Source: JBBQZO01 sp038207625 | GTDB taxonomy: Bacteria; Pseudomonadota; Gammaproteobacteria; Burkholderiales; Burkholderiaceae_D | Reading direction: 5' to 3' | Assembly (NCBI GenBank): GCA_038207625.1 | Contig: JBBQZO010000005.1 | Location: 62,001 to 126,000, forward strand | Length of the DNA: 64,000 nt | Shown here: positions 45,008 to 53,155 of the stretch, piece by piece | Layout of the letters: the number at the start of each line of letters is the position of its first letter | Numbering within the stretch: position 1 is the stretch's first letter | The notes under the pieces: model-generated | The model's input: only the letters and a program-made list of their open reading frames with translations | Told to the model about the DNA's origin: nothing | Database searches by the model: none | Program-made: the position numbers and the translations under genes

Positions 45008-46413
45008 GGGCCGCCGAGCCTGGCATTGCGCACGTGCTGCTGGTCGACGACGACCCCGACCTGCTGCGCCTGCTCACCATCCGCCTGCAAGCGGGCAATT
45101 ACCGCGTGACAGCGGTGGCCAGCGCCGAAGCGGCACTGGCCCGCCTGGCCGTCGAGCTGCCGGCGCTGGTGATCACCGACGTGCGCCTGCCCGGCATCGA
45201 CGGCCTGGCGCTGTTCGATGCGATCCGGCGTCAGCACGCGGCGCTGCCGGTGATCCTGCTGACCGCGCACGGCACCATTCCCGACGCGGTCGAGGCCACC
45301 GCGCGCGGCGCATTCGCCTACCTGACCAAGCCGTTCGACGGCAAGCTGCTGCTCGACAAGGTGGCCCAGGCAGTCACCTTGACGACCCCGCAAGCGCTCG
45401 CCAAGGGCGACGACGAAGCCTGGCGCGCCGAGCTGATCAGCCGCAGCACCCAGATGGCCAGCCTGCTGGCCGAAGCGAAGCTGGTGGCGGCGTCGGACGC
45501 GAGCATCCTGATCCGCGGCGCCAGCGGCAGCGGCAAGGAACTGCTGGCGCGCGCGCTGCACAACGCCAGCGCGCGCGCCAAGGGGCCGTTCATCGCCGTC
45601 AATTGCGGCGCGATCCCCGAGCAGCTGCTCGAGTCCGAACTGTTTGGCCACGTCAAGGGCGCGTTTACGGGCGCGCTCAGCAACCGCGACGGGCTGTTCC
45701 AGGCGGCCGACGGCGGCACCTTGTTCCTTGACGAGATCGGCGACATGCCGCTGCCGCTGCAAGTAAAACTGCTGCGCGTGCTGCAGGAACGCGCCGTGCG
45801 CCAGGTCGGCTCGACGATTACCAAACCGATCGACGTGCGCCTGTTGTCGGCCACCCACCGCGACCTGGACGTCGCGATGCGCGACGGTCAGTTCCGCGAA
45901 GACCTGTACTACCGTTTGAACGTGGTCACGCTGAACCTGCCCACGCTGGCCGAGCGGCGCGAAGACATCGCGCTGCTGGCCAACCATTTCCTGCACCAGC
46001 TGAGCGAAAAGTACGGCAAGCCGCTGAACGGCTTCGCGCCCGATGCCTTGGCCGCGCTGGTGACGGCGCCCTGGCCGGGCAATGTGCGCCAGCTCTACAA
46101 CGTCGTCGAGCAGGTGTGCGCGCTGGCCACCGGCGCCTTGGTGCCACTGTCGCTGGTGCAAAGGGCGCTGCGCCTGCCGTCGCTGGACGTGCTCAGCTAC
46201 GATGCGGCCAAGCAGCGCTTCGAACGCGACTACCTGGTCCAGCTGCTGCGCCTGACCGATGGCAACGTGGCCGACGCGGCCCGGCTGGCCGATCGCAACC
46301 GCACCGAGTTCTACCGATTGCTCAGCAAATATGCGCTCACGCCCAGCCTGTTCAAGGCTGACGGCGCCCCTGTCGCTCCCGAGCGACAGCTTGAACCCCA
46401 TAAAAATCAATGA
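45004..46413 (+). CDS. glrR: GlrR/QseF-like sigma-54-dependent response regulator
   Basis: Enhancer-binding regulator of 469 residues: receiver domain (LLVDDDPD; phospho-acceptor Asp59 in ITDVRLPG), AAA+ domain with GASGSGKE Walker A, the sigma-54 contact loop GAFTGA (219-224), GGTLFLDEIGD Walker B, and a C-terminal Fis-type helix-turn-helix (DGNVADAARLADRNRTEFYRLL). ATG 45004 overlaps the lipoprotein stop. Two dyads matching the known GlrR site lie at and just after its 3' end, pointing to the next gene as target. Confidence 0.92.
   Translation: MRAAEPGIAHVLLVDDDPDLLRLLTIRLQAGNYRVTAVASAEAALARLAVELPALVITDVRLPGIDGLALFDAIRRQHAALPVILLTAHGTIPDAVEATARGAFAYLTKPFDGKLLLDKVAQAVTLTTPQALAKGDDEAWRAELISRSTQMASLLAEAKLVAASDASILIRGASGSGKELLARALHNASARAKGPFIAVNCGAIPEQLLESELFGHVKGAFTGALSNRDGLFQAADGGTLFLDEIGDMPLPLQVKLLRVLQERAVRQVGSTITKPIDVRLLSATHRDLDVAMRDGQFREDLYYRLNVVTLNLPTLAERREDIALLANHFLHQLSEKYGKPLNGFAPDALAALVTAPWPGNVRQLYNVVEQVCALATGALVPLSLVQRALRLPSLDVLSYDAAKQRFERDYLVQLLRLTDGNVADAARLADRNRTEFYRLLSKYALTPSLFKADGAPVAPERQLEPHKNQ
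46370..46389. promoter_or_regulatory. Candidate GlrR binding site 1 (TGTC-N10-GACA)
   Basis: Dyad with perfect 9-bp arms and two central bases, containing TGTC (46371-46374), ten bases, and GACA (46385-46388). It lies inside the last codons of glrR. The motif TGTC-N10-GACA is the GlrR site known from E. coli glmY. Its centre is about 186 bp before the predicted start of the sigma-54 transcript. Confidence 0.75.
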
Positions 46414-46431
46414 CTTAGCATCAAGACCCAG

Positions 46432-46459
46432 GATCTTGTCGGGGTCACACGACAAGATC
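46432..46459. promoter_or_regulatory. Candidate GlrR binding site 2 (TGTC-N10-GACA)
   Basis: Perfect 9-bp arms GATCTTGTC and GACAAGATC separated by ten bases, with the TGTC-N10-GACA core, just after the glrR stop codon. Its centre is 66 bp from site 1 and about 120 bp before the predicted transcript start, a normal distance for an enhancer of a sigma-54 promoter. No T-tract follows, so it is not a typical terminator. Confidence 0.82.
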
Positions 46460-46538
46460 GGGCCGAAACTGCCCCGTGGCACCGGCAAAATCCAGCGCAA
46501 TCAATCTAAGTAATTGATTTAAAACGAATAAAAATAGC

Positions 46539-46554
46539 TGGCACGGCGTTTGCT
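46539..46554 (+). promoter_or_regulatory. Sigma-54 (RpoN) promoter of the BON-domain gene
   Basis: TGGCACG-N4-TTGCT, preceded by C, matches the -24/-12 consensus at every main position, with GG and GC ten bases apart. The predicted start is near 46565, leaving a leader of about 50 nt to the BON gene ATG at 46617. It sits directly downstream of a sigma-54 activator gene and its two candidate sites. Confidence 0.85.
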
Positions 46555-46616
46555 ACATGGTTAAGTGTGACGCTTTTACTGTGTTGCTTTTATTCTAAAC
46601 ATTGAGAGGATCTATC

Positions 46617-46949
46617 ATGCAAAAGTCAAAATTGATGTGCGCCCTGGCCGCTATCGTGTTGTTGAACGTTGGTGCCGTTTCGTCCAGCTACGCTGCAGAT
46701 GCTGGTAAGCCAATGGCAGGCGCCACGGCGTCGGTGTCCGATGAAGTGATCGCCTCGTCGGCCAAACTGGCCCTGAGCAGCGATAAAGAAATCAGCGGTC
46801 TGCCCGTGTCCGTGACGTCCAAAAAAGGCGTCGTGGTGGTGACCGGTGCGGTACCGAACGCACAAACGGGTGACCGCGTCATCCACATCCTGGCCTCGCT
46901 GGAAGGCGTGAAGGATGTCAAGAGCGAGCTGAAAGTTCAAGCTCCTTAA
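46617..46949 (+). CDS. Periplasmic BON-domain protein
   Basis: Protein of 110 residues with a signal peptide (ALAAIVLLNVGAVSSSYAAD) and one BON domain (DEVIASSAKLALSSDKEISG then VSVTSKKGVVVVTGAV and LEGVKDVKSELKV). OsmY-type proteins with this domain protect or bind the envelope under stress. GAGAGGA at 46604-46610 fixes the ATG at 46617. Control by sigma-54 and GlrR is inferred from the upstream sites, which makes it a likely envelope-stress effector of this system. Confidence 0.9.
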   Translation: MQKSKLMCALAAIVLLNVGAVSSSYAADAGKPMAGATASVSDEVIASSAKLALSSDKEISGLPVSVTSKKGVVVVTGAVPNAQTGDRVIHILASLEGVKDVKSELKVQAP

Positions 46950-46958
46950 GCAAAGCCC

Positions 46959-47023
46959 ACTGGTCCGGACAGATCGGACCAGTCCAGGCATGACCCGAAG
47001 AGCCGGCCCGTCCGGCTCTTCGG
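46959..47023. repeat. Two tandem perfect inverted repeats after the BON gene
   Basis: The first stem is ACTGGTCCG/CGGACCAGT with a 7-nt loop (46959-46983). The second is a 12-bp perfect stem, CCGAAGAGCCGG/CCGGCTCTTCGG, with a 5-nt loop (46995-47023). Neither has a T-tract, so they look like RNA-stabilising or processing structures rather than standard terminators. Confidence 0.75.
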
Positions 47024-47208
47024 CCGTCTGCGTTGTCCGACCCGCTCAGCACCTGTGTCGCGCCGCCGTGCGATCATGTTGCCGATACGGGCAGCATGGA
47101 AGCGGCCATCTGCCATCGACGTCGATGCCGGCCAGGTCCCGCAAACCCACAGCGCGCCAAAGCTGCCGCACAAACCTGACACCCTGCTTACCGGGCCCGT
47201 CGTACCAC

Positions 47209-47229
47209 CCCGTGAGAGCGGGTTTTTTT
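47209..47229 (+). terminator. Rho-independent terminator with short stem
   Basis: CCCG-N6-CGGG followed by seven T. The stem is short but the T-tract is clean. It lies 260 bp after the BON stop and is the first classic terminator downstream, so the BON transcript, or a separate small RNA, probably ends here. Confidence 0.6.
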
Positions 47230-47328
47230 ACGCCCGCGCGATCGTGCCGGCACGGCGTTGCGCTTGCACAACTGGCGTCGTGAATCATTACGCGTAAAAA
47301 TCGAAACCAACTATTAATTAAAAACTTC

Positions 47329-47356
47329 TTGTGAATTAACTCTGCTATTCTTTATC
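47329..47356 (+). promoter_or_regulatory. Possible sigma-70 promoter for the signalling cassette
   Basis: TTGTGA (47329) and TTTATC (47351) are 16 bp apart inside the only AT-rich segment of this region, about 140 bp before the hybrid kinase ATG. Both boxes are imperfect. Confidence 0.3.
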
Positions 47357-47493
47357 CATTGCTTTTCTCCTCCTTGCGCCGGCCGCGCCGCACCCGAATT
47401 TGATCGGCGCCAAACTGCGAGCCTGCTCTGCATTTGCGCCGGACGCCATGTCCAGCTACCAACTGATCATTCTCTATTGACGCGGAAGCCACC

Positions 47494-50085
47494 ATGTATA
47501 CGAACGGATTTGGAATCGGTGCCAGGGATAGACGCGCCGGCGCCGAAGGCAACCTCGAATTCAAGCGCCAGGAAAGCTTGATCAAGACGGGAGCCTTGCA
47601 GGACGCCATTTTCAACAGCGCCTATTTTTCCAGTATCGCCACCGACGACAAGGGCGTCATCCAGATCTTCAACGTCGGCGCCGAACGCATGCTCGGCTAC
47701 ACGGCCGCCGAAGTGGTCAATCAGATTACCCCGGCCGACATTTCCGATCCACAGGAAGTGATCGCCCGCGCCAAAGCGCTCAGCGTCGAACTGGCGACCC
47801 CGATCACGCCCGGCTTCGAAGCGCTGGTGTTCAAGGCCACGCGCGGCATCGAAGACATCTACGAGCTGACCTACATCCGCAAGGACGGCAGCCGCTTCCC
47901 GGCCGTGGTGTCGGTGACGGCGCTGCGCGACGTGGGCGGCGCCATCATCGGCTACCTGCTGATCGGCACCGACAACACCGCCCGCAAGCAGGTTGAAGCG
48001 GCCCAGGAGGTGCTCGACCAGCGCCTGCGCGACCAGCAGTTCTACACCCGCTCGCTGATCGAATCGAATATCGACGCGCTGATGATGACGGACCCGCGCG
48101 GCATCATCACCGACGTGAACCAGCAGATGGTGGCGCTGACCGGGCGCACCCGCGACGAGCTGATCGGCGCGCCGTGCAGCAATTTCTTCACCGATCCGGC
48201 GCGCGCCGACGCGGCCATCGCGCGCGTGCTGCGCGAACACAAGGTGAGCAATTACGAACTGACGGTGCGCGCCCTGAATGGCGAGCAAACCGTGGTTTCC
48301 TACAATGCCGCCACCTTCCACGACCGCGACCACCGCCTGCGCGGCGTGTTCGCCGCGGCGCGCGACGTCACCGAGCGCAAGCGCTTCGAACACGCGCTGA
48401 AGGACAAAAATATCGAGCTGGAACGGGCCAGTCTGATGAAATCGGAGTTTCTCGCCACCATGTCGCACGAGTTGCGCACGCCGCTCAACGCGATCATCGG
48501 TTTTTCCGAGGCGCTCAGGGACGGTCTGATGGGGCGCACCACGGCGCTGCAGCACGAATACATCGACGACATCTTTACCAGCGGCCAGCATCTGTTATCG
48601 CTCATCAATGACATCCTCGACCTGTCCAAGGTCGAGGCGGGCATGATGGGACTCGAACTCGAAACGGTCGACCTGAACAGCTTGCTGGCCAACAGCCTGA
48701 CGATTGTGCGCGACACCGCGGCGCTGCAGCACATCGCGCTCGAACTGGCGATCGACGACGATTTTGGCATGCAGCACCTGGACGTGCGCAAGACCAAGCA
48801 GATCATCTACAACCTGCTGTCGAACGCCGTCAAGTTCAGCGCCAACAGCGGGCCGGTGACCTTGCGCGCGCGCCGCGTGGCGCGCCACGCTGTCGGCGTG
48901 CTGCCCGGCGACTGGCCGGTGCACGGCTTCGCGCTGGCCGACAATGAATTTAACGACTTCCTGGAAATTTGCGTGAGCGACTTCGGCATCGGCATCTCGC
49001 ACATTGACATGGGCAAGCTGTTCCAGGCGTTCAGCCAGATCGACAGCAGCCTGGCGCGCAAATTCGAAGGCACCGGACTGGGGCTGGCGATGGTCAAGCA
49101 ACTGGCCCAATTGCAGGGCGGCTCGGTGGCTGTGGCCAGCCGCGCCGGCGTCGGCTCGCGCTTCGCCGCCTGGCTGCCGCTGCGCACGCCCAACCAGGGC
49201 GCCGACGCCAGCCTGCGCCACAGCGCGCCGCTGACAACAGCCGAGCCGCGCCGCCAGCCGGCACCGCTGTCAACGCCTGCGTCGGCGGCAGCGCCAATAC
49301 CGCTGACGATGGCGGTGCCGGTGCCGGTGCCGACGCAAAGGCTGGCCCTGGTGGTCGACGACAACGATCACGCGGCCGAACTGGCCCGCCTGCTGCTCGA
49401 GGCGGAAGGCTTTGCGGTGCTGCGCGCGGCCAGCGCCGAGGCGGCCCTGCTGATCGCCACACAGCACACGTTCAGCCTGATCACGCTCGACATCGACCCG
49501 CCCGGCATGGATGGCTGGGAGTTTCTCGCGCACCTTCGCGACGCCCCCACGCTGGCCAAGGTACCGGTGGTGGTGCTCTCCGGCCTGGCCGACAACAATC
49601 TGGCGCTGGCCGGCGGCGCCTGCGCCGTGCTGCAAAAACCGCTCAGTCGCGCCCAGCTGAAAGCCTCGCTGGCCGCTCTGGCGCTGCCAGCGGCGCCCGA
49701 ACGCACCCGCACCGTGCTGGTCGTCGATGACGATCCCAGAGCGGTCGAGGCGATCGCCGGCTTTCTGCCCACGCCGGCCTACGCGGTGCTGCGCGCCTAC
49801 AGCGGCGCCGAGGCGATCGCGCTGGCGCGACGCCTGCATCCGGACCTGATCCTGCTCGACCTGATGATGCCCGAGATGAACGGCTTCGAGGTCGTCGAGG
49901 CGCTCCAGCTGAGTAGCGAGACGGCGCGCATTCCGATCCTGGTGGTCAGCGCCAAACAGGTGACGACGCAGGATCGCGATGTGCTGAGCAATTTGTCGGA
50001 TCGAATCATCCATATCGTCGAGAAGGCCGGTTTCCATCAGGGCCGCTTCATCGCCCAGGTGCAGCGCGCCCTATCGTCACATTAA
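47494..50085 (+). CDS. Hybrid sensor histidine kinase: PAS-PAS-HisKA-HATPase-REC-REC
   Basis: Cytoplasmic hybrid kinase of 863 residues with no membrane segment. Two PAS domains (about 35-165 and 180-300) are followed by HisKA with MSHELRTPLNAI (His325), an ATPase domain (NLLSNAVKFSANSG, GTGLGLAMVKQL), a Pro/Ala-rich linker and two receivers (VVDDNDHA and VVDDDPRA; acceptor Asp in LITLD and LILLD). It is the first of three genes likely forming a phosphorelay, 14 bp before the single-domain regulator. The PAS ligand is unknown. Confidence 0.92.
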   Translation: MYTNGFGIGARDRRAGAEGNLEFKRQESLIKTGALQDAIFNSAYFSSIATDDKGVIQIFNVGAERMLGYTAAEVVNQITPADISDPQEVIARAKALSVELATPITPGFEALVFKATRGIEDIYELTYIRKDGSRFPAVVSVTALRDVGGAIIGYLLIGTDNTARKQVEAAQEVLDQRLRDQQFYTRSLIESNIDALMMTDPRGIITDVNQQMVALTGRTRDELIGAPCSNFFTDPARADAAIARVLREHKVSNYELTVRALNGEQTVVSYNAATFHDRDHRLRGVFAAARDVTERKRFEHALKDKNIELERASLMKSEFLATMSHELRTPLNAIIGFSEALRDGLMGRTTALQHEYIDDIFTSGQHLLSLINDILDLSKVEAGMMGLELETVDLNSLLANSLTIVRDTAALQHIALELAIDDDFGMQHLDVRKTKQIIYNLLSNAVKFSANSGPVTLRARRVARHAVGVLPGDWPVHGFALADNEFNDFLEICVSDFGIGISHIDMGKLFQAFSQIDSSLARKFEGTGLGLAMVKQLAQLQGGSVAVASRAGVGSRFAAWLPLRTPNQGADASLRHSAPLTTAEPRRQPAPLSTPASAAAPIPLTMAVPVPVPTQRLALVVDDNDHAAELARLLLEAEGFAVLRAASAEAALLIATQHTFSLITLDIDPPGMDGWEFLAHLRDAPTLAKVPVVVLSGLADNNLALAGGACAVLQKPLSRAQLKASLAALALPAAPERTRTVLVVDDDPRAVEAIAGFLPTPAYAVLRAYSGAEAIALARRLHPDLILLDLMMPEMNGFEVVEALQLSSETARIPILVVSAKQVTTQDRDVLSNLSDRIIHIVEKAGFHQGRFIAQVQRALSSH

Positions 50086-50099
50086 AGGAAAACCTTCCT

Positions 50100-50477
50100 A
50101 TGGCCAGAGTACTTGTAATCGAAGACAACGCGGCCAACATGAAGCTTGCCTCGCTGCTGCTGCGTAACGTCCAACACACGGTGTTGAGCGCGCAAGACGC
50201 AGAATCGGGCTTGATGATGGCACGCGCCGAATTGCCCGACCTGATACTGATGGATATCCAACTGCCCGGCATGGACGGGCTGGCCGCCACCGCCTTGCTC
50301 AAACGCGACCCGGCCACCGCCGCCATCCCGGTGATCGCGCTGACGGCCATGGCGATGAAGGAAGATCAGGAAAGAAGCAAGGTGGCCGGCTGCGATGGCT
50401 ATATCGCCAAGCCGCTGCGCTACCAACATCTGTACGCGGCGATCGATGCCCTGCTGGCGGACGGGGAAGCGCCATGA
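50100..50477 (+). CDS. Single-domain response regulator (DivK/CheY-like)
   Basis: Protein of 125 residues consisting only of a receiver domain: VLVIEDNAANMKLA, LILMDIQLPGMDG with the acceptor Asp, ALTAMAM and the conserved Lys in AKPL. The layout resembles DivK. It has no output domain, so it should pass phosphate or bind a partner between the hybrid kinase and the GGDEF-EAL protein. AAGGA lies upstream; its stop overlaps the next start as ATGA. Confidence 0.93.
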   Translation: MARVLVIEDNAANMKLASLLLRNVQHTVLSAQDAESGLMMARAELPDLILMDIQLPGMDGLAATALLKRDPATAAIPVIALTAMAMKEDQERSKVAGCDGYIAKPLRYQHLYAAIDALLADGEAP

Positions 50478-52984
50478 GCATGCGGCCACCGAACATTCTG
50501 ATCGTCGACGACGAAGCGCAAAACCGTCGCCTGCTGGCGCTGCTGCTGCACCCGGAAGGCTACGCCACGTCCAGCGTGGCCAGCGGCGAAGAGGCGCTGG
50601 CCGCAGTCCGGCACTGCGCGCCCGACTTGATTTTGCTCGACATCATGATGCCGGGCATGGACGGCTATCAGGTCGCCGCGGCACTGAAGGCCGATCCGCG
50701 CACGGCCAGCATTCCCATCATCATCATCACCTCGCACACCGAGCGCAGCGCGCGTCTGGCCGGACTCGACGCGGGCGCCGAGGACTTTCTCACCAAACCG
50801 GTCGACCGCGCCGAATTGTGGCTGCGCGTGCGCAATCTGCTGCGCCTGAAAGCCTTTGGCGACCTGCAGGATCACAGCGCCAGCCTGGAACTGCAAGTGC
50901 AGGCGCGCACCGCCGAGCTGCAACGTTTTCGCACCGCGATGGACGCCACCGCCGATGCGATCGTGCTGGTCAGCCGCGCCAGCATGCGCTTCATCGAAGT
51001 CAACGCCACCGCCTGCCGTCTGCTCGGCTACACACGGGAAGAAATGTTCAAGATGGGGCCGGTCGAAATCGAGGTGGCCAATCCGGAGCAACTGGAGCGC
51101 CAATTTGACGACCTGATCAAGGGGAACGCGCGCGCCGACACGATCGAGACTTCCCTGTGTTGCAAGAACGGCGCCAATTTGCAGGTCGAAGTGCATCTGC
51201 AGGCCTTGCGCTCGGGTAGGGACTGGACCATCGTCATCGTCGCGCGCAACATCACCGAGCGCAAGGAAGCCGAACAGAGGCTGCACCACCTGGCCCATCA
51301 CGACGCGCTGACGGGCCTGCCCAACCGCACCTTGTTCTACGACACACTGCAACGCACGCTGGCGATGGCGCACGACACTGCTTGCCTGGTGGCCGTGCTG
51401 TTCATCGACGTCGACCATTTCAAGAACATCAACGACACGCTGGGCCATACGGTCGGCGACGAGCTGCTGCTGCAATTTAGCAACCGCCTGAGCCAGTGCG
51501 TGCGCGTGCGCGACACGGTCGGGCGTCTGGGCGGCGACGAGTTCGCGCTGATCTTGCTGATCCAGGATGGCCAGCAGGGTGCGGTGCTGGTGGCCAACAA
51601 GATCCGCGAGGCGCTGCGCGCGCCGTTTGAACTGCTTGGTCACGCGGTCAGCGTCAGCGCCAGCATCGGCATCACGCTGCACCCGGATGATTCGTCCGAT
51701 GCCGATACGCTGATCAGGTACGCCGACACCGCCATGTACCAGGCCAAACGGGCCGGACGCAATACCTACCGCTTCTTCACCGCGCAAATGAATGTCGACG
51801 TACAGGCGCGTCTCGAGCTGGAAATCGCCTTGCGCAAGGCGATCGACAAGGAAGAATTCGTGCTGTACTACCAGCCCAAGCTGCATCTGCGCAGCGGCCG
51901 GATCTGCGGCCTGGAGGCGCTGTTGCGCTGGAAGCGCCCGGAATACGGACTGGTGGCGCCCAACCTGTTCATTCCCGTGCTCGAAGAGACCGGCATGATT
52001 GTGGCGGTGGGCAGCTGGGTGATTGCCGAAGTATGCCGCCAGATCGGCCTGTGGCTGCGCTCACCGGTGGGCGCGGTGCAAGTGTCGGTCAACGTGTCGG
52101 GGCGCCAGTTTGTCGAAGGCGACCTGGACGGCGACATCGCGCGCGGCATGGCCGCCAACGCCATTCCCGCCGACCTGCTCGAACTGGAACTGACCGAGAC
52201 GTCGCTGATGGCCAACACCACCCGCACCACGGACGCGCTGGACACCTTGAAACAGCGCGGCGTGCAGATTTCGATCGACGACTTCGGCACCGGTTATTCG
52301 AGCCTGGCTTATCTGCGCCGCTTCCCGATCGATAAATTGAAGATCGACATTGCGTTCATCCGTGACATCACCAGCAATCCCGACAACGCATCGATTGTGC
52401 TGGCGATCATCAGCATGGCGCACAGCCTCAAGCTGAGCGTGATCGCCGAAGGGGTCGAGAACGAGGCGCAGCTCAGTTTTCTGCGGCGCCATGATTGCGA
52501 CCAGATCCAGGGTTACCATTTCAGCCGTCCGCTGCCGGCCGACCAGGTCAGCGCGCTGCTGCGCCAACACGCACAGTTGGCGCGTGCCGATACCCCCGCG
52601 ACATCGAACAAGACCTTGATGATCGTCGACGACGACGCGATGACGGGCGAGTTCCTGGTGAACCTGTTCCGCGGCGACGGTTACCGCATCCTGTACGCGC
52701 AGTCCGCGGCGCAAGGCTTCGAGCTGCTGGCCTTGCACGAGGTCCACGTGATCCTGTGCGATCAATGCATGCCGGTGATGACGGGAACGGACTTCCTGGC
52801 ACGCGTCAAGGAGTTGTACCCGGACACCTTTCGCATCGTCCTGTCCGGCTACGCCGACCTTGAATCGATCATGGCGGCGGTCAATTGCGGAGCGGTTTAT
52901 CGCTTTTATACCAAGCCCTGGAACAACGCCGTGCTGCGCGAAAACGTGCGGGAAGCGTTCCGCCAGTTCGGATCGATCAACTAA
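50474..52984 (+). CDS. REC-PAS-GGDEF-EAL-REC cyclic-di-GMP turnover protein
   Basis: Protein of 836 residues. It has an N-terminal receiver (Asp56 in LLDIMMPG), a PAS domain (about 150-265), GGDEF with an intact active site (GGDEF at 353-357) and RVRD inhibitory site five residues before it, EAL with EALLRW (from Glu481) and DDFGTGYSSL, and a second receiver at the C-terminus (Asp763 in LCDQCMP). Both cyclase and phosphodiesterase parts look active, so net output may depend on which receiver is phosphorylated. It is translationally coupled to the regulator gene. Confidence 0.93.
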   Translation: MSMRPPNILIVDDEAQNRRLLALLLHPEGYATSSVASGEEALAAVRHCAPDLILLDIMMPGMDGYQVAAALKADPRTASIPIIIITSHTERSARLAGLDAGAEDFLTKPVDRAELWLRVRNLLRLKAFGDLQDHSASLELQVQARTAELQRFRTAMDATADAIVLVSRASMRFIEVNATACRLLGYTREEMFKMGPVEIEVANPEQLERQFDDLIKGNARADTIETSLCCKNGANLQVEVHLQALRSGRDWTIVIVARNITERKEAEQRLHHLAHHDALTGLPNRTLFYDTLQRTLAMAHDTACLVAVLFIDVDHFKNINDTLGHTVGDELLLQFSNRLSQCVRVRDTVGRLGGDEFALILLIQDGQQGAVLVANKIREALRAPFELLGHAVSVSASIGITLHPDDSSDADTLIRYADTAMYQAKRAGRNTYRFFTAQMNVDVQARLELEIALRKAIDKEEFVLYYQPKLHLRSGRICGLEALLRWKRPEYGLVAPNLFIPVLEETGMIVAVGSWVIAEVCRQIGLWLRSPVGAVQVSVNVSGRQFVEGDLDGDIARGMAANAIPADLLELELTETSLMANTTRTTDALDTLKQRGVQISIDDFGTGYSSLAYLRRFPIDKLKIDIAFIRDITSNPDNASIVLAIISMAHSLKLSVIAEGVENEAQLSFLRRHDCDQIQGYHFSRPLPADQVSALLRQHAQLARADTPATSNKTLMIVDDDAMTGEFLVNLFRGDGYRILYAQSAAQGFELLALHEVHVILCDQCMPVMTGTDFLARVKELYPDTFRIVLSGYADLESIMAAVNCGAVYRFYTKPWNNAVLRENVREAFRQFGSIN

Positions 52985-53155
52985 CGCGGCGCAGCACCGG
53001 TGGCGCAGCGCACACAGACCAAGGGGTTTGTCCGCCCGGCCTGGCACACCGGGCCGCACCGACGCGCGCGGCCGGCTTAAAGGAGGGCAAGCGAGCACAA
53101 AATGTCAAAAGTCGTCGCTTGAATCGCTCTATCATTCGTCCACATAGGAGGAGTG

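Larger units (their letters stand above)
46950..47493. other. Structured intergenic region after the BON gene
   Basis: 544 bp without a recognised gene. It carries two strong hairpins right after the BON stop (9-bp stem 46959-46983; 12-bp stem 46995-47023), then a hairpin with a T-tract at 47209-47229, followed by an AT-rich stretch (47290-47360) that probably holds the promoter of the hybrid kinase gene. The first part could be a long structured 3' UTR or a small RNA. Confidence 0.6.

Noticed and set aside
46432..46459. Inverted repeat after glrR as a Rho-independent terminator
   Set aside because: No T-tract follows and the spacer is exactly the ten bases of a GlrR site, with a second such dyad and a sigma-54 promoter nearby; a regulatory site is the better reading.
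44842..46500. 552-residue antisense frame over glrR
   Set aside because: glrR carries complete REC, AAA+ and HTH motifs; the antisense translation is repetitive Gln/His/Val-rich noise.
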